Of a DNA stretch of 64,000 bases, positions 12,043 through 24,284 are shown in pieces. Both the position numbers and the translations under genes were made by a program. Origin of the DNA: Taxillus chinensis (Eukaryota; Streptophyta; Magnoliopsida; Santalales; Loranthaceae); contig CM042085.1 in assembly GCA_023512835.1 (NCBI GenBank), forward strand, positions 36,348,324 to 36,412,323, read 5' to 3'. Position 1 is the first letter of the stretch. Each line of letters begins with the position of its first letter. The notes below the pieces were generated by a model. That model made no database searches, was not told the DNA's origin, and was given only the letters and a program-made list of their open reading frames with translations.

Positions 12043-12171
12043 ATTGGCGTGCAGTCATATTTTTGCATGGTTCCCTTGGTTTTGACATTCTAAGGAACTT
12101 TCTCCAAAGGACCATGTTGAAATTCCGAGTATTTTGGCCTATATGGGTGCGGAAAGGTGCTAACTTGTGTG

Positions 12172-12247
12172 ATCAAAACTACGTCGTTTGATGCTGGGAT
12201 TCACTTAATCAAAACTACGTCGTTTTGATGTTGTGTTGTCTATATAA
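12172..12247 (+). promoter_or_regulatory. two ACGT-core near-palindromes followed by a TATA box
   Basis: Two units with arms ATCAAAAC and GTTTTGAT around a core TACGTC lie at 12172-12192 (one T short) and 12208-12229. TATATAA follows at 12241-12247. The spacing to the TATA box and to the downstream AGGGTTC telobox-like run suggests the core LTR promoter. The 3' LTR has the same units at 19407-19428 and 19444-19465 with a TATA box at 19477. Confidence 0.7.
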
Positions 12248-12410
12248 GGAGGAGAAGCTCTCTGTTTTAGGTTTAGGGTTCACTTACTCTGCAGCCCGTT
12301 TGTAGAGAGAGAGAGCTAGAGAGAGAGAAGGAAGGGAGTTGCTGGTCATTCGGAGCATCTTGCGTGGAGAGGACGGCGTTTAGCCGGAGCAAGGAAGATC
12401 TCGTTGTAAG

Positions 12411-13155
12411 GTAGGGAATTCTCGTTCTTCCTAAATCCTCCTCCCGTCCTAGGGTCCTAGGGCGAATATGAGTTATATCTCGTTATATTATTTATATGTA
12501 AATTCATATAGGTGTGACCTCCTATATGAATGTTGGCCTTCAATGGCGATTTTGGTGTTTCGGTGTTTGGGTGATGCATGAAAAGTGTTTGATAAAATGC
12601 CTTGTATGACATGCCTGCTACATGTTTGATGAAATGCCTGTGTGAACTTAGCTGTGTATATGCCCATTAAGTGTTTGGTAATATGTCCGGGTGACTGGAC
12701 TTGTGGTTTAGTGTATGTATGTATGCTGGATGTTTGCTCTATGGCCTGAATGGTTGGATTTGTGCGCTTGTGAACGGGTGCACACCAAGTGTTTGGTTGT
12801 ATGCTTGAGTGACCATGTGTGTTGTGTGCTTGACTGTGGTATCTTGCCCGAAGAGGCGGTTAAATCACTTGGCCTTGAAGAGGTGGTTAAATCACTTGGC
12901 CTGAAGAGGCGGTTAAATAACTTGGCCTGAAGAGGCGGTTAAATCACTTGTGGTTAAAGTGTTAGCCTTGTGTGGCGGTGGAAGATTGTAAATTGTTGAT
13001 GTGGTTGTTATTATGTCTATTGAAATTATTGTATCACGACACTGCACTTGTACACATGGCATGTAGATGCTAGGAACATGGGATGGGTTGGGGAGACATG
13101 ATCCCTACTGAGCTGTGGTTGCTCACCCCTCCTACCGTGTTTGTTTGTGTTCCAG
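12411..13155 (+). other. predicted leader intron in LTR-B
   Basis: The donor is TTGTAAG/GTAGGG at 12411. The acceptor is a T-rich tract ending GTGTTCCAG at 13155, downstream of the conserved GCTCACCCCTCCTA block. The 3' LTR keeps both (donor 19650, acceptor 20388). Inferred from sequence only. Confidence 0.45.
12845..12952 (+). repeat. 24-26 bp minisatellite in LTR-B, four copies
   Basis: Four units of GAAGAGGCGGTTAAATCACT plus TGGCCT, with a one-base change (AATAACTT) in the third and a small insertion between the first two. The 3' LTR has four units at about 20084-20181. G3, another LTR-B element, carries an unrelated 38-bp repeat in the homologous position. Confidence 0.85.
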
Positions 13156-13473
13156 GGACTTACAAGCGTTAGGTGGATACACCAAGGTGGAAGACCCTCT
13201 CCACTTTATTGTTCATTTCGATAATGTACTTTTTATGATTTATGTAACCCCCAGGGAGGGGAATGTACTAAGGATTGAACTATAATCGGGACTTGGTTGT
13301 TTTGTGAACCTTTGATGTTTTGGAATTAAATAAAGATGTGGCTTATTTGATTTATTGTAATTGTTAGACTTGCTTGTGTGGCATCCAGGAATCCAACCCC
13401 ATTGCCCTCCGTGTGGGTGAATGGGGAGTCACGTACCGGTTTCCTCGGGTTGGAAATCCGGGGCATGACAATA

Positions 13474-13488
13474 TGGTATCGCAGCATG
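13474..13488 (+). other. G2 primer binding site, altered
   Basis: TGGTATCGCAGC follows the LTR by three bases. It matches the initiator-Met site TGGTATCAGAGC except that CAGA is read as CGCA, another change at a CAG site. Confidence 0.8.
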
Positions 13489-13889
13489 GTCTAGTTGGCC
13501 TAGGGTAGTGGGCGGACTTGGTTATCCTAAGTCCTTTGGAGGAGCCCGGAGGGACATGCCTGATCAACATGGTCCTCTTTGAGCCTCCAAGGTGTACTTA
13601 GGGTAGTCCAGCTTGTGATAGGATTTGCATGCATTGGCATTAGGGCACTAGTTGCATTTGATATGAATGTATGCTAAACTCGTGGATAAGATCACATGAT
13701 TAAGTGAAATGTGCAACTCTGATTTGTTTGGCAATGTGTACTGGATCGTGAACTTGTGAAATGTGATTGATGCAATGTATGTGTGTAATGTCATGTGTTA
13801 GTGAAATTGATCGGTGGGGGAGAGGTAGTGACGCGATAGATTATAAAAAATTTGTTTTGACGTTGTGCTTCTTACTTCGTGTAGTAAGA

Positions 13890-15300
13890 ATGCCGCCGAG
13901 AAGAGTGACACGTGCGTCCGGGGCGAAGGCTAATGAGTCATCTGCCCATGAGGGTCCGGGTGCGGGACCATCCGTTGGGGGCATGCGTTGTTACCGGCAC
14001 AGCCTACAGAAGGCATCCGGGCCGGAGGTACGAGAGCTACGGGAGGGACTCCGACAGGACGTTCGGGAGGAGGTGCGCCGTGAGATGGCAAGACAACGAG
14101 TGGTGCCACCACCACCACCAGTAGGAGGGCTGCCTCGTGAGCGTGAGAGTTCGCCGGGTGGTGTACCGACCCGTGCGAGAGGATGACGTGGTGACACGGT
14201 TCCGAAAGGAACAACCTCCGCGATTTAAGGGGGGAGAAGATCCCGTGGTAGTCGAGCGATGGTCGAGGCAGATTGAGCATGTGTTCTCCTTTCTCCTGCC
14301 CCGGGAGGAGGATAAGGTGCGACCGGCACCTGGCACTGGAGGGGGACGCTTTGGAGTGGTGGACGAGTGTCACGGGGAGCCGTGCAGCTCAACTCATGTT
14401 TTGGGAGGAGTTCTTGCAACTCTTCCATGATGAGTTCTTCCCGAATCGGTGAGATGGCAGAAGAGGGAAGAATTTGGCAGCTTGAAGCAGGGATCCAAGA
14501 CGGTACCTGAGTATGAGCGGGAGTTCCGGAGATTGAGTAGGTTTGCTCCCGAGACTGTGGAAAAGGAGGACCTGAAGGCCCACAAGTTCACTCTGGGTCT
14601 TAGAGCCAGCCCTTAGGGAGAGGGTGGTGATTCTACGCTTGAGGACCTATGCCGAGGCCGTGGAGACGGCCCGTATAGTCGAGAGAGAGCCGGAAGGTGG
14701 GAGGCAGGCCCATTAGGGGCGCCCAGCAGAGTGGGCCTGATCGAGATGCAGGGTCCAAGAGGCTCAAGACGGAGGAGAGGGATAGCAGCTTCTTTCGCGG
14801 TCAAGGGTCGGACATCTGTGAACCCCGGGAGGTTCACCTTTGGCGGCGGAAGACAGGGTGGTCCATCCGGGAGTCTACCGAGTAGATGCCACCGCTGTGG
14901 AGAGCAGGGTCACTTCAAAGGGGAGTGCCCCAAGAAGGACGGCGATGCAACAACCGTGGACGAGAGGGACATTTGCGCCGGGTTTGCAGGAGTGGCAACA
15001 GGGGAACAGGGGGCGCGGTATCCAGCGTGAGGAGTGATGCTAGCTTGCGTGCACCAGGTGAGAGACCAGCTCGTCGGTGGCAAGCGCCAGCCAGCAGATC
15101 TAGTCGACCCCGACCCCAGGGGAGGCCGGAGCGGCAGCAGACCGAGGCCGGGAGGCAACCTTAGCGGGAAGCGTCCAGTGAGTGATCCGACAAGTGGCAC
15201 GGGCCAAGGAAGGGTGTTTGCGCTGGAGGCGACATACCGGGAGGAGGCTGAGCTACCGCCCCCACCAGCCGAGGTGGAGCAGGACCATCGGTGGTTAGAG
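13890..15300 (+). pseudogene. G2 gag, frameshifted
   Basis: It starts MPPRRVTRA at 13890, like G1 gag. A coiled-coil-prone segment (VRELREGLRQDVREEVRREMARQ) precedes the capsid motifs VTRFRKEQPPRF.GG and EHVFSFLLPREEDKVR. A complete CCHC zinc knuckle (C-HR-C-GEQG-H-FKGE-C) is at 14887-14928, and a degenerate second knuckle-like stretch follows. At least four frame changes break the ORF. Confidence 0.85.
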
Positions 15301-15309
15301 GTACCCTCT

Positions 15310-17086
15310 TGATCTCCCGTACATTAGCTTCTTTTTTTCGATACGGGGCGCATCATGTTCGTTTGTTGCTTGAGCTTGTAATGACGGCTTGGGGTTAGCT
15401 TTGTGTGGAGGCCGCAAGGCCCCTAGTTGTGGAGTCTCCGGTGGGAGGCATGATTGAGGTACGGCGAGTGTGTCGTGGCTGTGTATTAACCATAGAGCGA
15501 GGTGGAGCCGAGTTTTGACTTGCATGTGATGCCTTTGAGAACGTTTGACCCGATCTTGGGTATGGATTGGCTTATGGCTTTCCAGGCCAAGATAAATTGT
15601 TATCAGCGGCGTGTGACCTTCGTGACACATGGCAGGGACCTCTTGCACTGCAGGGGGAGTGGGATTGTGAGGCGAGTCGGGCCGGGCCGATGTTGGACCG
15701 GTGGGGTGCCATTACCCACAGGTTAGCAGCCCCGACTTTTGCCGAGGAGGGTAAGGTGGAAAGGAGGGTGTGGCCCGCTGTTGTGGACCAATTTCAGGAT
15801 GTTTTTCCTGAGCAGGTTGAGGAGTTTGCCACCTAAGAGGAGTGTGGAGTTCACCATTGAGTTGGTGCCGGGGACGGGTCCGATTTCCCAAGTGGCGTAT
15901 CGTATGGGACCAGCCGAGCCGAGGGAGTCGCAGAGGCAAATCGAGGAGTTAGGGGGACCAAGGGTATATCGACCAAGTACCTCACCTTGGGGTGCCCCGG
16001 TGCTCTTTGCTAAGAAGGCTGATGGCACGCTCGTCTCTGCATCGACTACGGTGAAGTCGAATTCAGGATCGTGAAGAACAAGTACCCGTTGCCTCGGATG
16101 GATGACCCGTTTGACCGGTTGAGTGGGGCCCAGTGGTTTTCCAAAATAGATTTACGATCGGGGTATCACCATTTCCGGGGTTGGGGGAGGAGGACATCCC
16201 TAAGACGGCTTTCGGTGCAGGTATGGGCATTATGAGTGGGTAGTGATGCCTTTCGGGCTCACTAATGCGCCCAGCAGGTGTTCATGCATTTGATGAACCA
16301 AGTCTTTGCCCCATACTTAGACTCGTTCGTGGTGGTGTTTATCGACGATATCTTGGTGTATTCCAAGACCGAGAGAGAGCATGTGGAGCACTTGGCAACA
16401 GTGTTGCAAACCTTGAGGGACCAGCAGCTGTTTGCTAAGTTTAGCAAGTGTGAGTTTTGGCTGCAGGAGGTTCACTTTCTTGGCCATGTGGTGTCACTGA
16501 GGGAGTTAGGGTGGACCCACCAAGATTGAGGCCGTAGCATTGTGGGCGAGGCCAACCAACGTTTTTGAGATCCACAGTTTTCTTGGTTTGGCGGGGTACT
16601 ATCGTCGTTTTGTAGAGGGGTTCTCTGTTTGGCGGCTCCTATGACGGCGTTGACTAGGAAAGGAGTGAAATTTGAGTGGACGGACAAGTGCCAGCAGGCG
16701 TTTGAGACTCTCAAAACCCGTTTGACCACTGCACCTGTGTTGAGGTTGCCTAGGGAGGATATTCCGTATGAGGTGTACTGTGATGCGTCCAGGGTTGGTT
16801 TGGGGTGTGTGCTTATGCAGGAGCACAGTGTGGTAGCTTATGGGTCAAGGCAGTGAAGCCTCATGAGCAGAATTATCCTACTCATGACCTTGAGTTAGCG
16901 GGATGTTATCTTCGCCCCGAAGAGTTGGCAGCACTACCTCTTGGGGGAAAAGTTTGTGGTGTTCTCGGATCACAAGAGCCTTCGGTACATCTTTACTCGA
17001 AGGACTTGAATTTGAGGCAAAGGAGATGGGTGGAGTATTTGCAGACCTTTGATTTTACTCTTGCCTATACCCCCGGGCAAGGGTAA
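15310..17086 (+). pseudogene. G2 pol: protease, reverse transcriptase and RNase H, frameshifted
   Basis: The protease active site FDTG is at about 15338 with a frame break just after it, and its C-terminal ILGMDWL motif is near 15555. RT follows: the SVEFTIELVPGTGPIS start (about 15845), STSPWGAPVLF, the FGLTNAP region and the catalytic box VFIDD at 16336-16350. RNase H begins near 16629 with [30 protein letters not shown] and ends near RRWVEYLQTFDF at about 17050. It copies element RNA into DNA in virus-like particles. Multiple single-base frame changes separate the pieces. Confidence 0.9.
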
Positions 17087-17399
17087 TGTTGTGGCGATGC
17101 ATCGAGCGAAAAGGGAAAGCCGAGGTGGCCGTGAGAGAGTGGAAGCCGATGGAGCAGTTAGCGATGTTGCGGCTGCAGCCTGTTGTTCGTGATGGTGGGA
17201 CAGTCCCCGAGTCCTTTGGTGGTAGTGCACGAGTTGTACCAGCGCGTCCAAGAGGAACAGGCTGGGTGACATTGAGTGCGAGGTTCTCCGTGCCCGTATT
17301 GAAGCCGGGGAGCTATTTGGGGACTGGACAGAGGGTCCCGAGCACGAGTTGTTGTTTCCGGGGCGGTTGGTAGTAGCTTCTTCCCTCAGGGATGAGGTG

Positions 17400-18669
17400 A
17401 TGAGGGAGTTTCACCAATCTAGAGTTGTGTGCATCCGGGGGTACGAAGATGTACCATGCGCTTCGGGGGCATTTTTGGTGGCCTGGGGATGAAACGCGAT
17501 GTAGCTGCCTTTGTTTCGCGGTGCCTCACATGTCACAGGGTGAAGGCCGAGCATCAGCGGCCGGCGGGCATGTTACAGCCCTTGCCCATAGCAGAGTGGA
17601 AGTGGGACCATATCGCGATGGATTTTGGATTGGTCTTCCACCCACCACTCGGGAGGAAGGATATGATTTGGGTGATTGTGGATCGACTCACAAAGTCGGC
17701 CCATTTCTTGGCTGTTCGCGAGCGGGACTCTATTGGGGACCTTGAGTCACCTGTACATGAACGAGATTGTGAGATCGCATGGCGTACCCTCATCGGTTGT
17801 CTCGGACCGGGATTCGAGGTTTACTTCCCGTTTTTGGGCCGGTTTGCAGGAGGCTATGGGGACCAAGCTTCACTTGAGTACAGCCTTTCACCCTGAGACC
17901 GACGGTCGACCGAGCGGACGAATCAGACCATGGAGGACATGTTGAGGGCTTGTGTGCTAGATTTTGGGGGTTCGTGGGCAACTCACCTTCCTTTGGTGGA
18001 GTTTGCCTACAACAACGATTATCGGGCATCCATTGGGATGGCTCCTTTTGAGGCGTTGTATGGACGGCCGTGTCGATCCCCTTTGTGTTGGACCGAGGTG
18101 GGGGAGATAGCTCTCTTGGGGCCACAGCTTGGTTCAAGAGGCTACCGAGAAAGGTCAAGTTGATTCGTCGGCGTTTGTTGTCGCCTCAAGTCGAGTAAAT
18201 CTTATGCGGATCAGCGACGGCGACCTTTGGAGTTTTTTGTTGGTGATCATGTGTTCCTTCGTGTCTCCCACGTCGTGGACATCAACGGTTTGGGTGAGGT
18301 TCCAAGCTATCTCCGCGGTTTATTGGTCCTTTTGAGATTCGGATCGTGTAGGGCCTGTGGCCCCTGCAATTAGCGTTACCACCGCGGGCCGAGTCGAGTG
18401 CACAACGTGTTTCACGTGTCCCGACCTGGAAGTATCACCCCGACCCCACTCATGTGATTGATTGGGGGACGTTGGACATTGAGGATGACATGTCCGTCAT
18501 TGAGGCCCCTATCCGTATCCTCGATCGGCGAGAGAAGCTATTGCGTGGTCGTGCTATTCCTTTGGTTCGCGTGCTGTGGCAACACCGTGGCATTGAGGAG
18601 GAGACATGGGAACGTGAGTCCGTGATGCGGGAGCAGGACCTGTACTTGTTCGAGGACGAACAATCTTAA
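17400..18669 (+). pseudogene. G2 integrase with chromodomain-like C-terminus
   Basis: The zinc-binding region has SRCLTCHRVKAEHQRP (about 17510-17560). The catalytic core has [32 protein letters not shown] and FHPETDG. A C-terminal stretch at 18454-18669 (PIRILDRREKLLRGRAIPLVRVLW, then EEETWE and FEDE) matches the chromodomain-type tail of Tekay/Del integrases, thought to steer insertion to heterochromatin. Frameshifts split the core. The stop codon is at 18667. Confidence 0.88.
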
Positions 18670-18978
18670 GCGTGGGAGGTGGCCGTTGGCCAAGGGATAG
18701 TGATGTGTTTTCTTGTGATGTGTTTTCTTGTTTTCTTTTAAAGACATGTGCTTAATTGTGATGTGCTTTGAGATGTGTATTCGTGCCATGCGGACATGTG
18801 TTATGTGCATTATTGTGGTTATGGATTATGGTGGTACTGTTATGTTATTTGTTGTCTTGTGTGTGGTGTATGACCCATTTGGGTGTTGTGGCTCGCCGTG
18901 TGGCAAATGGGTAGCTTGTGTTTGTTTTCCTCTTATGTCATTTCTTTTCGAGACCTAAAAGTCTTAAGGGGGAGAGGA
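18670..18978 (+). other. G2 3' untranslated region and polypurine tract
   Basis: Non-coding, ending in the tract AAGGGGGAGAGGA at 18966-18978 that primes plus-strand DNA. A CTTTTCGAGACCTAAAAG stretch just before it is a decayed form of the hairpin repeated in G3. Confidence 0.85.
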
Positions 18979-20702
18979 TGTAAGGACCCGTACTTTGACT
19001 TAGTCGGTTTGCCTCCCGAGTAGAGTTTTTCTAGATTTTGACCTAGTAAATGGACTCCAATGAATTCACGTGCAAAAGGAAAGATGCTTAGAATGGTGTC
19101 CTCTATCTACCACGAAGTTTCAGGCCAAATGGACATGTATGTGAGGTGCACGTGATATGGGTCCAATTCACGTGCAAGTGTGGTTGTCTTCAAATGATGC
19201 AAGGAGGCTAGGGGTGAAGTTTGAGAGCATTTGGAGTGCATATGGAGTTGCACGTGAATTGGGGAATTCACGTGCAAATTGGCGTGCAGGCATATTTTTG
19301 CATGGTTCCCTTGGTTTTGACATTCTAAGGAACTTTCTCCAAAGGACCATGTTGAAATTCTGAGTATTTTGGCCTATATGGGTGCGGAAAGGTGCTAACT
19401 TGTGTGATCAAAACTACGTCGTTTTGATGCTGGGATTCACTTAATCAAAACTACGTCGTTTTGATGTTGTGTTGTCTATATAAGGAGGAGAAGCTCTTGT
19501 TTTAGGTTTAGGGTTCACTCACAGCTGCAGCCTGCCGTAGAGAGAGAGAGCTAGAAAGAGAGAAGGAAGGAGAGTCGCTGGTTACCACTGGAGCATCTTG
19601 CGTGGAGAGGACGGCGTTTAGCGCGGGAGCAAGGAAGATCTATTGTAAGGTAGGAATTCTGTTCTTCCTAAATCCTCCTCCGTCCTAGGGTCCTAGGAAG
19701 GAATATGAGTTATATCTGTTATATTATTTATATGTAAATTCATATAGGTGTGACCTCCTATATGAATATTGGCCTTCAATGGCGATTTTGGTGTTTCGGT
19801 GTTTGGGTGATGCATGAAAAGTGTTTGATAAAATGCCTGTATGACATGCCTGCTACATGTTTGATGAAATGCCTGTGTGAACTTAGTCGTGTATATGCCC
19901 ATTAAGTGTTTGGTAATATGTCCGGTGACTGGACTTGTGGTTTTAGTGTATGTATGTATGCTGGATGTTTGCTCTATGGCCTGAATGGTTGGATTTGTGC
20001 GCTTGTGAACGGGTGCACACCAAGTGTTTGGTTGTATGCTTGAGTGACCATGTGTGTTGTGTGCTTGATCGTGGTATCTTGCCCGAAGAGGCGGTTAAAT
20101 CACTTGGCCTGAAGAGGCGGTTAAATCACTTGGCCTGAAGAGGCGGTTAAATAACTTGGCCTAAGAGGCGGTTAAATCACTTGTGGTTAAAGTGTTAGCT
20201 TTGTGTGGCAGTGGAAGATTGTAAATTGTTGATGTGGTTGTTATTATGTCCGTTGAAATTATTGTATCACGACATCGCACTTGTACACATGGCATGTAGA
20301 TGCTAGAACATGGGATGGGTTGGGGAGACATGATCCCTAATGGCAAGGTGGTTGCTCACCCCTCCTACCGTGTTTGTTTGTGTTCCAGGGACTTATAGGC
20401 GTTAGGTGGATACACCAAGGTGGAAGACCCTCTCCACTTTATTGTTCATTTCGGTAATGTACTTTTATGATTTATGTAACCCCGAGGAGGGGAATGTACT
20501 AAGGGATTGAACTATAATCGGGGACTTGGTTGTTTTGTGAACCTTTGATGTTTTGGAATTAAATAAAGATGTGGCTTATTTGATTTATTGTAATTGTTAG
20601 ACTTGCTTGTGTGGCATCCAGTAATCCAACCCCATTGCCCTCCGTGTGGGTGAATGGGGAGTCACGTACCGGTTTCCTCGGGTTGGAAATCCGGGCGTGA
20701 CA
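18979..20702 (+). repeat. G2 3' LTR (LTR-B), 1724 bp
   Basis: TG/CA ends. It mirrors the 5' LTR, including hairpins, palindromes, TATA box, leader-intron sites and minisatellite. Several differences between the copies are CTG read as TCG, for example 12652 against 19887, 12834 against 20069 and 13042 against 20275. Confidence 0.93.
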
Positions 20703-22366
20703 CCACTATCCTCCGAGGAAGCGGAGCCGGACCTTTAGTGGTTTGAGGTACTTTTTTTGATATCTCGCACTATAGCTGTTGTCTTGTTTGATACCGGAGC
20801 TTCGTGCTCCTTGATTGCTAAGTCCTTGGTTGAGAGCCTTGGACTTGATTGTGTGAGGGCAGATAGGCCCTTAAGTGTTGAGTCACCTGTGGGAGGTGCA
20901 TCGACAATAAATCGAGTATGTCGTGAGTGTATGCTTACAATAGGAGATATTGAGGTCACATTTGATTTGTATGTGATGCCCATGAGGACCTTTGATTTGA
21001 TTTTGGGGATAGACTGGTTAATGGCCTTCCAGGTTAAGATTGATTGTTATAGACGGTGGGTGTCATTTACTTCACCCACAGGATTAATTTGTACCCTAGT
21101 GGGGGAATGGGATGAGAATGCCGGGAGGGCTGGACTGACGAGAGGGCTATGGGTAGTGTTACCCATAGACTTGCTACACTTACTTTTGAAGAGGAAGGTA
21201 ATATTGAAAAACGAGTGTGGCCAGTTGTTGTTAAGAATTTCCAGGATATGTTTCCTGAGGAGTTACTGGAGTTGCCTCCACACAGGAGTGTTGAGTTCAC
21301 AATCGAGTTATTGCCAGGGGTGGGACCTATCTCACAAGTGGCATACCGGATGGGACCTGCCGAGTTGAGGGAGCTTCAAAAACAAATAAAGGAGCTGGGA
21401 GATAAAAGTTTCATTTGCCCAAGTACATCACCTTGGGGTGCACCGGTTTGTTTGCTAAAAGGGCGGACGGTTCACTACAACTCGCATTGATTATCGAAAG
21501 TTGAACCAAGTGACAATAAAGAACAAATACCCTTTGCCGAGGATTGATGATCCGTTTGACCAACGAGTGGGGCACAGTGGTTTTCAAAGATTGATTTGCG
21601 TTCGGGTATCATCGGTTGAGGGTCAGAGCGAGGATATTCTTAAGACCGCTTTCAGGTGTAGATATGGGCACTATGAGTGGTTGGTGATACCTTTCGGGCT
21701 CACGAATGCACCGGCGGTGTTCATGCACCTGATGAATCAGGTATTTGCCCCGTACCTAGATTCCTTTGTAGTGGTATTTATTGATGACATCCTTGTATAC
21801 TCAAGGACCCGAGAGGAGCATGAGGAGCATTTGGATCGTGGTGTTGCAAACGCTCAGAGGCCACCAATTGTATGCTAAATTCAGCAAGTGTAACTTCTGG
21901 ATGCAAGAGGTGCATTTCCTTGGGCATGTGGTATCTGCCGAGGGAGTTAGAGTGGACCCAACCAAGTTTGAGTCTGTATCATCTTGGAAAAGGCCCACGA
22001 ATGTTTTTGAGATCCATAGTTTCTTGGGTCTGGCAGGATATTATAGGCGTTTCATGGAAGGGTTCTCTCGGTTAGCGACCCATTGGACACGCCCGACACG
22101 AAAAAGGAGTTAAATTTGAGTGGACAGACAAGTGTCAGCGAGCTTTTGAGGAATTGAAGACTCGTTTGACTACTGCACCAGTTTTGAGTCTACCACGGGA
22201 TGGAGTGCCTTACGAGGTGTATTTTGATGCGTCCCGAGTTGCATTGGGGTGTGTTCTGATGCAGGAACACAAAGTCATAGCATATGGCTCACGGCAGCTT
22301 AAGCCCCATGAGCAGAATTACAAAACGCGTGATCTGGAATTATCAGCAGTTATCTTTGCCTTGAAG
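20703..22366 (+). pseudogene. G1 pol part 1: protease, reverse transcriptase, start of RNase H
   Basis: This continues the G1 frame after G2. The protease has VLFDTGASCSLIAKSL (about 20781-20830) and LILGIDWLMAF. RT has the SVEFTIELLPGVGPIS start, STSPWGAP, the FGLTNAP region and the VFIDD box at 21775-21789, then FLGHVVS and [12 protein letters not shown]. RNase H starts near 22120 with [18 protein letters not shown] and reads to ...VIFALK, where the solo LTR-C interrupts it at 22366/22367. Fewer frame breaks than G2, but still not intact. Confidence 0.9.
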
Positions 22367-24243
22367 TGTCACGCCCCAATTTCCTTTCACTTGGAGATGG
22401 GTAGTGACCGCCCATGCCCGCACCCAAAGGGTCAAGGGGTTGGTGCAAGCACCTAAAAGAAAAAGGACTTGACATGGGTGCTGTCCCAAACTTGTACAAC
22501 CAGGCTACATGCCACGGGGCATGCTCCTACTCCCAAACCATGCATACAACCACAAATTAAATAATAATAATATCTCAATTTATTACATTTTAAAGGGGCC
22601 CAAAGTCTATTACAACTCAGTTGGGGAAAAACTCCCATCAAACCATAATATATTCAGTTTACAAACAATCCAAACCATAAAAGCACAATTCCACAAAAAC
22701 AATGAAATTAATAAAATCTTCAACCTCAGTAGCCTACCACCACAGCTCTTTCACCTACCGCCTGCTAGACCCTGCAAAAGAACAATTTATAGGAGGGGTG
22801 AGCAAACCATAGCTCAGTAGGGTTCCAATCTCCCCTGACCCGTCCCACTCTACAGTATGCATGACAAGTGTATGCTTGTGCTCGTGTAGTGCCTAAAGCT
22901 AAACAACACACATCACTCAGTAACACACCATTTACCTGTGCCCACACTGGAGGGCAGAGGACACCCCGCCACCACGGCGACATGACATACCACATCCAGG
23001 CGAATGTTGCATGGTCACCAATGCAACATTTTCCACCCGAGTCAAATATGGCCATCACCTCCTCGGATGCCATACCTACCTTCGGGAATAGGTGCGGACT
23101 TAGCCCACCGTCGTGAGTGCTACACCGAGACTCAGGACCGCAGTCCTGGCCAAATCTCAAAGGGGGTCCAGTAGTTGTGCCTGGCCCATAAGTCATCTCA
23201 ACCCACAAGTGTTTGGGTACTCATTCTCAAATACAAGTTCACAGCATCTCAGCAAATACATTACAAATACATCTCAGCAAACACAGCTCAAACGCAAGTG
23301 TAACTCAGTAATGCAACTCAGGCATACATCTCAACTCAGTACAAAGTAACTCAGAGAGCACAACTCAAATATATCAATGCAACTCAGCAAAAATAACTCA
23401 GATATATCAGTGTAAATCAATAGTGCATTCGGTTCATCTTGTGCAACAAAGATTCACTAACATTCATAGTTTACGATTCTACCAACATAGGTATTTTTGA
23501 GTTGTTTTGGCAAATCTTTAGACAAATTCAACTCGTGATTGTTACCCAAATCACTCTATTTTTCACACAAGGGACTTCTGGCTAAATGGAGCAGCCAAAA
23601 GAAACAAAGTGAAGGTTGCACGTCATATGGGCCATATGGCGTGTAGGGGTATTTTTGGCTCCCTACATTCTACCCACCTCAGGGATATCCGGGGTAAATT
23701 TTCAGGGGCAGTGGACCTGCACGCCAATTGGGGATATGGCGTGCAAATTGAGCGTGCAGCCATGTTTTTGCACGGTTTCTTTTGTTTTGTTATTCTAAAG
23801 ACTTCTCTCTAAAGAACCCACCTCCAATTCCGATTAGTTTGTAAATTATTAGGCGTTAAACCTAGGATACAAGGCCTATTTTCAATTCCAGCCTCTACAC
23901 TCATGCTTAACCACCCATCCGGACAAACCCAGGCCATCCAAATCAATTTTCCCTCAGATATCTATTGAAAATCTCACAATAAACCAACACGCACTTATAT
24001 ATATATAGGTATATACTCAGCATCACATGCATGACAGTAAAAATACATAATTTTGTGAGAGAGTTTCAAGGGTTGATCAAGAAATCCCTTCCTCAAGAAT
24101 TTGGGAATACAACAGATCGTTGTATCCTAGCTACCTCGACGCCTCTGTCTCCGTCGTCAGCGGAACCTTAGATCGTCGGCCTTGGATCGTCTCCCTCCCT
24201 CTCTGGCCGTCTCTCTCTCTCTCTCTCTCCTGGCCGTGTCTCT

Positions 24244-24284
<41 letters not shown>

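Larger units (their letters stand above)
11741..13470 (+). repeat. G2 5' LTR (LTR-B), 1730 bp
   Basis: It has TG/CA ends, with the primer site next to it. In order it holds a G-box hairpin array (11830-12042), two ACGT-core near-palindromes (12172-12229), a TATA box (12241), a telobox and GA-rich leader, a likely leader intron (12411-13155) and a 24-26 bp minisatellite (12845-12952). Confidence 0.92.
11741..20702 (+). mobile_element. G2: complete-length Ty3/gypsy chromovirus (Tekay/Del type), 8962 bp
   Basis: The ends are TGTAAGGACC and GGGCGTGACA. The target duplication CCACT is exact at 11736-11740 and 20703-20707. Order: LTR-B, primer site, gag, protease, RT, RNase H, integrase with chromodomain-like tail, polypurine tract, LTR-B. 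The LTRs are highly similar, which suggests a recent insertion, yet every gene is broken by short indels. It sits in the same orientation inside G1, so G1 and G2 give two parallel copies of nearly every domain in this window. Confidence 0.93.
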
